From contig JAADCY010000255.1 in the NCBI GenBank assembly GCA_013154205.1, positions 1 through 10,196 of the forward strand: DNA of 10,196 nucleotides, in the 5' to 3' direction. Under the pieces are notes generated by a model. It was not told the DNA's origin, made no database searches, and saw nothing but the letters and a program-made list of their open reading frames with translations. The DNA is from Thermoproteota archaeon (GTDB lineage Archaea; Thermoproteota; Thermoprotei_A; Sulfolobales; Desulfurococcaceae). Made by a program: the position numbers and the translations under genes. This document shows, piece after piece, positions 6,831 to 10,196 of the stretch (position 1 is the first letter of the stretch; the number at the start of each line of letters is the position of its first letter).

Positions 6831-7403
6831 TTGCCGAGAGACTATATGAGAGTGTTCATAGCAGTAGATATAGCTAGCGATGAAGTCTTAGAAACGCTTG
6901 TCAAGGCACGTGATCTACTATTGGAATCAAGAGCTGATCTTAAGCCCGTATCTCGTGAGAACATGCATATTACTCTCCGCTTTATAGGAGAAATACCTTC
7001 AAGTCTTGTCTACGAAATATGTGATAGTCTTAAAGAGCTCAAGTTCTCTCCTTTTAAAGTGCGTGTTAAGGGTATCGGTGTATTCCCAACTATCCATAGA
7101 CCACGTGTTATATGGGCTGGTGTAGATGAAGGCGTTGAGGAGCTCTCAAGGCTTCATGAAGAAGTAGAAAAGATATTGAGAAGGCTCCATATACCGCCGC
7201 AGAGAGAAAAGTTCATACCTCATATCACCTTGGCCCGTGTGCGTAGCGGTAGGAACGTCCAGGCCCTCATAAAGATTATTGACTCCATAGCCGATCAGGA
7301 CTTTGGAGAGTTCATGGTTAAAGAAATTGTGTTAAAGAGAAGTATTTTGACACCGCAAGGACCAATATATAATGATGTATGCAAGGTCCGTGCAGTTGAC
7401 TGA
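6831..7403 (+). CDS. thpR: RNA 2',3'-cyclic phosphodiesterase / 2'-5' RNA ligase (LigT/ThpR)
   Basis: This is a member of the 2H phosphoesterase superfamily, 190 residues from the TTG start. The two HxT catalytic motifs are HIT (46-48, HITLRFIG) and HIT (131-133, HITLARV). Family landmarks RVFIAVDI (7-14), VFPTIHRPRVIWAGV (84-98) and the ending LKRSILTPQGPIY (168-180) are present. Members hydrolyse 2',3'-cyclic phosphate ends of RNA and can join tRNA halves through 2'-5' bonds; the natural substrate is unsettled. The start is uncertain. TTG at 6831 has the best ribosome site (GGTGAT, 4 nt spacing), GTG at 6822 is the longest option, and ATG at 6846 would begin exactly at MRVFIA as many relatives do. 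It overlaps the CCA-adding enzyme gene by 8 nt or more, suggesting one operon for RNA 3'-end work. Confidence 0.92.
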   Translation: MPRDYMRVFIAVDIASDEVLETLVKARDLLLESRADLKPVSRENMHITLRFIGEIPSSLVYEICDSLKELKFSPFKVRVKGIGVFPTIHRPRVIWAGVDEGVEELSRLHEEVEKILRRLHIPPQREKFIPHITLARVRSGRNVQALIKIIDSIADQDFGEFMVKEIVLKRSILTPQGPIYNDVCKVRAVD

Positions 7404-8811
7404 GCCTTTAACGGATATTGAGAAAAAAGTCCTTGAGCAGGTTAAGCCGAAACCTTCGGAGTACGAGTTAATGAGAAGGGTTTTTGAAAAGATACAGGAA
7501 ACAATACTTTCAGTTTTAGAAGCCAAGGGTGTGGAAGCTGAGATAACGCTACAGGGAAGCATAGCTCATGATACGTGGCTTAGCGGAGAAAGAGATATGG
7601 ATGTATTCGTCCTGTTTCCTAAGTCGTGGAGTACTGAAGAACTGAAAACTAAGGGTTTCAAGATATTATTGGAAGCAGCTGAGAAAATGGGTAGTTATAT
7701 GATTAGGTACGCCGAACACCCTTATGTCAGAGTTGTGATCGACAATGTTGAAGCAGATCTTGTCCCTGCCTTCAAACTTGACGATCCCTCGGAGATCAGG
7801 ACAGCTGTTGATAGAACTCCGTTTCATACCAGGTACATTAAGGAAAACCTTCGAGAAGAGCTTAAAGATCATGTTAGGTTGTTAAAGAAATTCCTAAAGA
7901 GTATAGGTGTTTATGGAGCCGAGATAAAGACCAGGGGGTTCTCTGGATATCTGTGCGAACTTCTCATAATAGCTTATGATGGATTTATCGATCTATTAAA
8001 GAAGGCCAGGTACTGGAGGCCACCGGTTAAGGTTTCTACGATTAGAGAAGAGGCTTTACTCGATAATATCTTTAGAGAGCTTGTAAAAAGATATCCTGAT
8101 AGCTACATGTATGTGCCCGATCCCGTTGATCCGAGGCGAAACGTTGCCGCCGCTGTTTCTCTGAAAAGCATAATAACGATGAAGATCGCCAGTTATTGTT
8201 ATACTTTCAATCCACGGATAGAATATTTCTTCCCGCCTAGAGATCAGGGATTGAAAGAGGACAAAATCCGTGATATGATCAGAAGGAGATGTATACTCCT
8301 AGTGATACTGCCAGTTAAAGAAGCCCTAGCTCCAGATATCCTGTGGGGAGAGATCCAAAGAATAGCTGATAGGGCTTCCAAGCTATTGAGAAACTTTGAC
8401 TTCACACCTATTGATTGGAGTGTATGGACTGATGAAAGAGAAGTAGCGGTGATAGCTCTCGAGATCGATGAGTGCTCTAAGCCTTATCCACGCCTATATT
8501 ATGGTCCTTCTCACCACAGTCTAAAGCGTGTCCATAGCTTCATCAAATCGCATGTTATGAGAGGAAGTTTTGGTCCTTGGATAAACGAGCATGGAGAACT
8601 AATGGCTCTTTCGAATAGGAAATACTCGGATGCGAAGAAATTACTGATAGAGCGGGCAAATGAGTATATTGTTACACCGCATTTCAAGGGTTTACAGCCA
8701 CATGTTGAGGCTCTGGACGAATATGTTGACAAGCTTAAGGAGGATATGATGAATTGGATAGTATCTTTTGTAAAGAAGAGGCCTTATTGGATGGACTACT
8801 GCATAGACTAG
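7396..8811 (+). CDS. cca: CCA-adding enzyme (archaeal class I tRNA nucleotidyltransferase)
   Basis: This enzyme adds or repairs the 3' CCA of tRNA without a nucleic-acid template. From the TTG at 7396 it has 471 residues, close to the archaeal norm. The nucleotidyltransferase head has the helix-turn motif GS (54-55, QGSIAHDTW) and metal-binding D67 and D69 in ERDMDVFVLFP, with the third carboxylate D121 in NVEADLVPAF. Conserved TPFHTRYI (141-148) and TRGFSGYLCELLI (179-191) follow, then the tail region to DYCID. The start is uncertain. ATG at 7372 and 7375, GTG at 7390 and TTG at 7396 are in frame; I chose TTG because AAGGT (7383-7387) sits 8 nt upstream and the resulting N-terminus, running into EKKVLEQVKPKPSE, matches relatives in length. 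It overlaps ligT upstream and the kinase gene downstream (58 nt). Confidence 0.94.
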   Translation: MTEPLTDIEKKVLEQVKPKPSEYELMRRVFEKIQETILSVLEAKGVEAEITLQGSIAHDTWLSGERDMDVFVLFPKSWSTEELKTKGFKILLEAAEKMGSYMIRYAEHPYVRVVIDNVEADLVPAFKLDDPSEIRTAVDRTPFHTRYIKENLREELKDHVRLLKKFLKSIGVYGAEIKTRGFSGYLCELLIIAYDGFIDLLKKARYWRPPVKVSTIREEALLDNIFRELVKRYPDSYMYVPDPVDPRRNVAAAVSLKSIITMKIASYCYTFNPRIEYFFPPRDQGLKEDKIRDMIRRRCILLVILPVKEALAPDILWGEIQRIADRASKLLRNFDFTPIDWSVWTDEREVAVIALEIDECSKPYPRLYYGPSHHSLKRVHSFIKSHVMRGSFGPWINEHGELMALSNRKYSDAKKLLIERANEYIVTPHFKGLQPHVEALDEYVDKLKEDMMNWIVSFVKKRPYWMDYCID

Positions 8812-9566
8812 AACCAGCGGACTCATTTATTTCTCGAATAATCTGTTACCCTTGGGAAAAATGTAAGGAATTAGAGGAAAGGATCAGAATTATGCGTTCA
8901 TATGGAGTAAAGGGTTTACTAAACTACGGTGGAGTTACTATTGATAAAGGGATGCATATAATTGGTAAAGGTTATTCATCAATTGTTGTACTTTCCTGTA
9001 TAAACGGGGTTTACACGCCTATAGTCCTTAAGATTAGGAGACTTGATAGTAGGAGGAAAAGCCTAGAATACGAAGGAATTATACTCGACTACCTATCTTC
9101 ATCCAATTACACGCCAGCACTGTATTTTTGGACAAGAGACTTCATTGCTATGGAGTATATTAACGGCTTGAGCCTAGAGAAATTTATTCAGCAAACCATA
9201 GTCTCAGACAGAGCATTCCTGTTAAAAACACTCATCAAGATTATATCGTCATCTTATTTCTTCGATCTCCTAGGTATAGACCATACAGAGCTAAACAGGC
9301 CTTACGGACACGTGTTCGTGACGAAGAAAGGCTATCCAGTTTACCTAGATTGGGAGAGTGCTAGAATAAGGCGAAAACCCCATAATTTAACAATGATAGC
9401 ATCCTACTTGTTCATTAGATCAAGATATAGTGAGAAAATACTTGAGATCCTAAACATAGAAAAAGATCATATCATAAACCACCTACATAGATACAAAAAC
9501 GATCCAACCACGGAGTATCTCTGGCTCATTAAACTAGTGCGGAAGGCCTATCAGAGACTGGTATGA
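8754..9566 (+). CDS. Predicted Ser/Thr protein kinase (COG2112-like)
   Basis: This 270-residue protein has a compact kinase-like fold. Visible elements are the glycine-rich loop GKGYSSIV (71-78), a lysine in VLKIRR (K93), a helix-C-type glutamate in EYEGII (E107), the hinge AMEYINGLSL (132-141), a catalytic-loop-like IDHTELNRPYGHVF (175-188; D176, N181) and a metal-site VYLDWESAR (D199), where standard kinases have DFG. The first 60 residues precede the kinase fold and are not recognised. This resembles the archaeal predicted Ser/Thr kinases of COG2112; activity and targets are unknown. The start is TTG at 8754, supported by a strong GGAGGAT (8739-8745, 8 nt spacing) inside the cca gene, so translation is coupled to cca. 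TTG at 8787 is a weaker alternative. Its 3' end overlaps the convergent zinc-ribbon gene by 38 bp. Confidence 0.82.
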   Translation: MDSIFCKEEALLDGLLHRLEPADSFISRIICYPWEKCKELEERIRIMRSYGVKGLLNYGGVTIDKGMHIIGKGYSSIVVLSCINGVYTPIVLKIRRLDSRRKSLEYEGIILDYLSSSNYTPALYFWTRDFIAMEYINGLSLEKFIQQTIVSDRAFLLKTLIKIISSSYFFDLLGIDHTELNRPYGHVFVTKKGYPVYLDWESARIRRKPHNLTMIASYLFIRSRYSEKILEILNIEKDHIINHLHRYKNDPTTEYLWLIKLVRKAYQRLV

Positions 9567-9819
9567 GGCTCTCCTGCGCCGTACCCATGATACGCCGACT
9601 CATAATCGTTTCCAGAATAGACGGCTCTCTCTTCCTCGCAATACTTATTTTGATATCCTTCAAGCTAGGCCTGCGTAGGTCATGTTTACATCTGGGACAT
9701 ATTCCTCCATGAGCATTGATTACTTCACTCGGACTGGGTAGGCCGAAATAGTCCTGCCCAACCTTGTTAAATTCCCATAAAACATATCCACAGTGGCGAC
9801 AAACATATTTAACTGGCAT
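9529..9819 (-). CDS. Small zinc-ribbon protein of unknown function
   Basis: I do not recognise the family. The 96-residue protein starts MPVKYVCRHCGYVLWEF and has two cysteine pairs, CRHC (C7, C10) and CPRC (C41, C44), spaced as a treble-clef or rubredoxin-like zinc ribbon. A basic middle part (RRPSLKDIKISIARKREPS, 49-67) and a C-terminal tail with RR and several Ser/Pro follow. This suggests nucleic-acid or protein contact, but no function can be assigned. The ATG at 9817-9819 has GGTGA six bases upstream (9826-9830) and a TATA-like CTATAAAG at 9839-9846, which supports a real gene. The last 12 codons run antisense to the end of the kinase gene. Its promoter lies in the repeat-rich region shared with the tRNA gene. 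Confidence 0.75.
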   Translation of the reverse strand: MPVKYVCRHCGYVLWEFNKVGQDYFGLPSPSEVINAHGGICPRCKHDLRRPSLKDIKISIARKREPSILETIMSRRIMGTAQESLIPVSDRPSALV

Positions 9820-9838
9820 AAGTTTTCACCAGGTTAGT

Positions 9839-9846
9839 CTTTATAG
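9839..9846 (-). promoter_or_regulatory. TATA-like box for the zinc-ribbon gene
   Basis: Leftward sequence CTATAAAG lies about 23 nt ahead of the ATG, so the transcript would start almost at the start codon, or slightly upstream if spacing is short. It is directly preceded (leftward reading) by GTAATACCA, one copy of the repeated element of this region. The same arrangement, TAATACC then TATAAA, occurs at the tRNA promoter. Confidence 0.5.
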
Positions 9847-9984
9847 TGGTATTACCCTACTTAGATAGACCTACTAGTAATACCTTAATCAATTGTTTAA
9901 AAACATCATGGAGTGGTATTACTGTGGGTATTATCAAAATGTATAACTTTGTTTAAACGAGTATTACAAGTATTACTAGAGGAA

Positions 9985-9998
9985 AAACTTATATAGAG
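9985..9998 (+). promoter_or_regulatory. Strong TATA-like box, target transcript unclear
   Basis: AAACTTATATAGAG is among the best matches to the archaeal TATA consensus in this window, with GAGGAAAA just upstream, a purine-rich stretch where the BRE is expected. A rightward transcript would start near 10017, about 90 nt before the tRNA, and there is no open frame of note after it. It may give a longer tRNA precursor or a small RNA. Confidence 0.4.
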
Positions 9999-10008
9999 AC
10001 ACCCCCGA

Positions 10009-10021
10009 CCGAAACTTTCGG
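10009..10021. repeat. Perfect 13-bp odd palindrome CCGAAACTTTCGG
   Basis: Two 6-base arms CCGAAA and TTTCGG flank a single C. An 8-bp palindrome ATCATGAT follows at 10022-10029. A one-base loop cannot form as an RNA hairpin without opening pairs, so a dimeric protein operator is more likely than a terminator. It sits about 25 nt downstream of the TATA-like box at 9985-9998, where transcription would begin. Confidence 0.45.
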
Positions 10022-10065
10022 ATCATGATGTAATACTATCTAAAATATTCGAGTAGGCCTAATAC

Positions 10066-10074
10066 CTATAAACC
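10066..10074 (+). promoter_or_regulatory. Probable TATA box of the tRNA-Pro gene
   Basis: CTATAAACC, with TATAAA at 10067-10072, is about 40 nt ahead of the mature tRNA, giving a start near 10095 and a 5' leader of roughly 15 nt. TATATTAT at 10088-10095 is a second candidate but is too near the tRNA unless the leader is absent. The box directly follows CTAATACC, a variant of the repeated element. Confidence 0.45.
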
Positions 10075-10109
10075 CCTTATCTATGTCTATATTATTTCAC
10101 GGGTGCTGA

Positions 10110-10196
10110 GGGGCCGTAGTCTAGCTTGGCTAGGATGCCGGCCTGGGGGGACACCCCGCCTAGCCAAGCCTGGTGTCACAGAGCGCCGGTGATCCC
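10110..10196 (+). tRNA. tRNA-Pro (anticodon GGG), intron-containing, 3' end outside window
   Basis: The acceptor strand GGGGCCG (10110-10116) is followed by T8 A9. The D stem GTCT/GGAT (10119-10122, 10133-10136) encloses a loop with G18 G19 (10128-10129). The anticodon stem CCGGC (10138-10142) pairs with GCCGG (10185-10189). C32 U33 precede G34 G35 G36 (10145-10147), followed by G37, which is usual for proline tRNA. A 35-nt intron follows position 37; C38 is 10184. The variable region begins TGATC (10190-10194). Only the first two bases of the T stem are inside the window. The complementary acceptor strand (expected CGGCCCC) and CCA status cannot be seen. Proline identity rests on the GGG anticodon and holds if the splice sites are those inferred. 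Confidence 0.88.
10149..10183 (+). other. Intron of tRNA-Pro(GGG) with bulge-helix-bulge structure
   Basis: The 35-nt intron lies at the canonical 37/38 position. The predicted structure is continuous: 3' bulge A-G-C38 (10182-10184); central helix C32 U33 G34 G35 against ACAG (10178-10181), with three Watson-Crick pairs and one G-A mismatch; 5' bulge G36 G37 G(10149); inner 6-bp helix GACACC (10150-10155) with GGTGTC (10172-10177); and a 16-nt loop. Splicing endonuclease would cut after the second base of each bulge, giving exactly this intron. The loop contains CCTAGCCAAGC (10159-10169), the perfect reverse complement of D-arm bases 10124-10134. Confidence 0.83.

Larger units (their letters stand above)
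9845..10066. repeat. Cluster of GTATTAC / TAATACC elements in a noncoding region
   Basis: The 290 bp between the zinc-ribbon gene and the tRNA hold no credible gene. GTATTAC occurs exactly six times: rightward at 9849, 9916, 9961 and 9970, and on the other strand at 9877-9883 and 10030-10036. One-mismatch copies lie at 9928-9934 (GTATTAT) and 10059-10065 (CTAATAC). The 11-mer AGTGGTATTAC is repeated exactly at 9845-9855 and 9912-9922. Two pairs are in tandem (9916/9928 and 9961/9970), and one pair faces inward (9848-9855 and 9877-9884). TTGTTTAAA is also repeated (9893-9901, 9949-9957). The short variable spacing is not that of a CRISPR. A protein-binding array is the most natural reading. 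Confidence 0.6.

Noticed and set aside
9908..9958. Tiny rightward open frames in the repeat region (12 and 10 codons)
   Set aside because: They are too short, lack ribosome sites, and their tyrosine-rich content simply reflects the repeated GTATTAC motif.
10009..10021. CCGAAACTTTCGG as a transcription terminator
   Set aside because: The loop would be one base, there is no following T-tract, and no gene ends just upstream in the rightward direction.
9845..10066. CRISPR array
   Set aside because: The repeats are 7-11 bp, in both orientations and irregularly spaced, with no constant-length spacers.
10025..10109. Possible C/D box small RNA before the tRNA (ATGATGT at 10025-10031, CTGA at 10106-10109)
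   Set aside because: The C-box match is imperfect, the distance is too long for an archaeal C/D RNA, and no internal D'/C' boxes are seen.

Overview
This window looks like part of the chromosome of a thermophilic crenarchaeon, probably of the Desulfurococcales. The order is an inference, because no 16S or other marker gene is present. The support is: genes of archaeal type throughout (ADP-forming acyl-CoA synthetase, GPN-loop GTPase, archaeal class I CCA-adding enzyme, TrmG10 methyltransferase, the UPF0200/UPF0201 pair, a COG2112-type kinase); heavy use of AGG/AGA for arginine; Shine-Dalgarno sites of the GGAGG/GGTGAT kind in front of ATG, GTG and TTG starts; TATA-like promoter elements; and a tRNA with an intron and a bulge-helix-bulge splice structure.

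Layout. (1) Leftward block 1-3029: a radical SAM enzyme of the AmmeMemoRadiSam family, a GPN-loop GTPase, then the first 321 residues of an ADP-forming acetyl/acyl-CoA synthetase alpha chain that runs off the left edge. (2) Rightward block 3112-5797: PRPP synthase, the tRNA G10 N2-methyltransferase and a short RNase Z. (3) Leftward pair 5792-6743: UPF0200 P-loop kinase-like protein, overlapping UPF0201. (4) Rightward block 6831-9566: LigT/ThpR, CCA-adding enzyme and a predicted Ser/Thr kinase, all overlapping. (5) A small leftward zinc-ribbon gene, 9529-9819. (6) A 290-bp noncoding region, 9820-10109, rich in a repeated GTATTAC/TAATACC element. (7) A rightward tRNA-Pro(GGG) gene with a 35-nt intron, cut by the right edge before the T arm is complete.

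Functionally the middle and right parts are dominated by tRNA maturation: base methylation at G10, 3' trailer cleavage, CCA addition, a 2H RNA end-processing enzyme, and a tRNA gene. Genes are very tightly packed, with two convergent pairs overlapping at their 3' ends and two short divergent promoter regions.

The points I consider most worth checking are: an 11-nt stretch in the tRNA-Pro intron that is exactly complementary to the D arm of the same tRNA; the cluster of TAATACC elements that abut the TATA boxes of both flanking genes; and the RNase Z that lacks the usual insertion forming the tRNA-binding flexible arm. I do not see a mobile element, CRISPR array or defence system.
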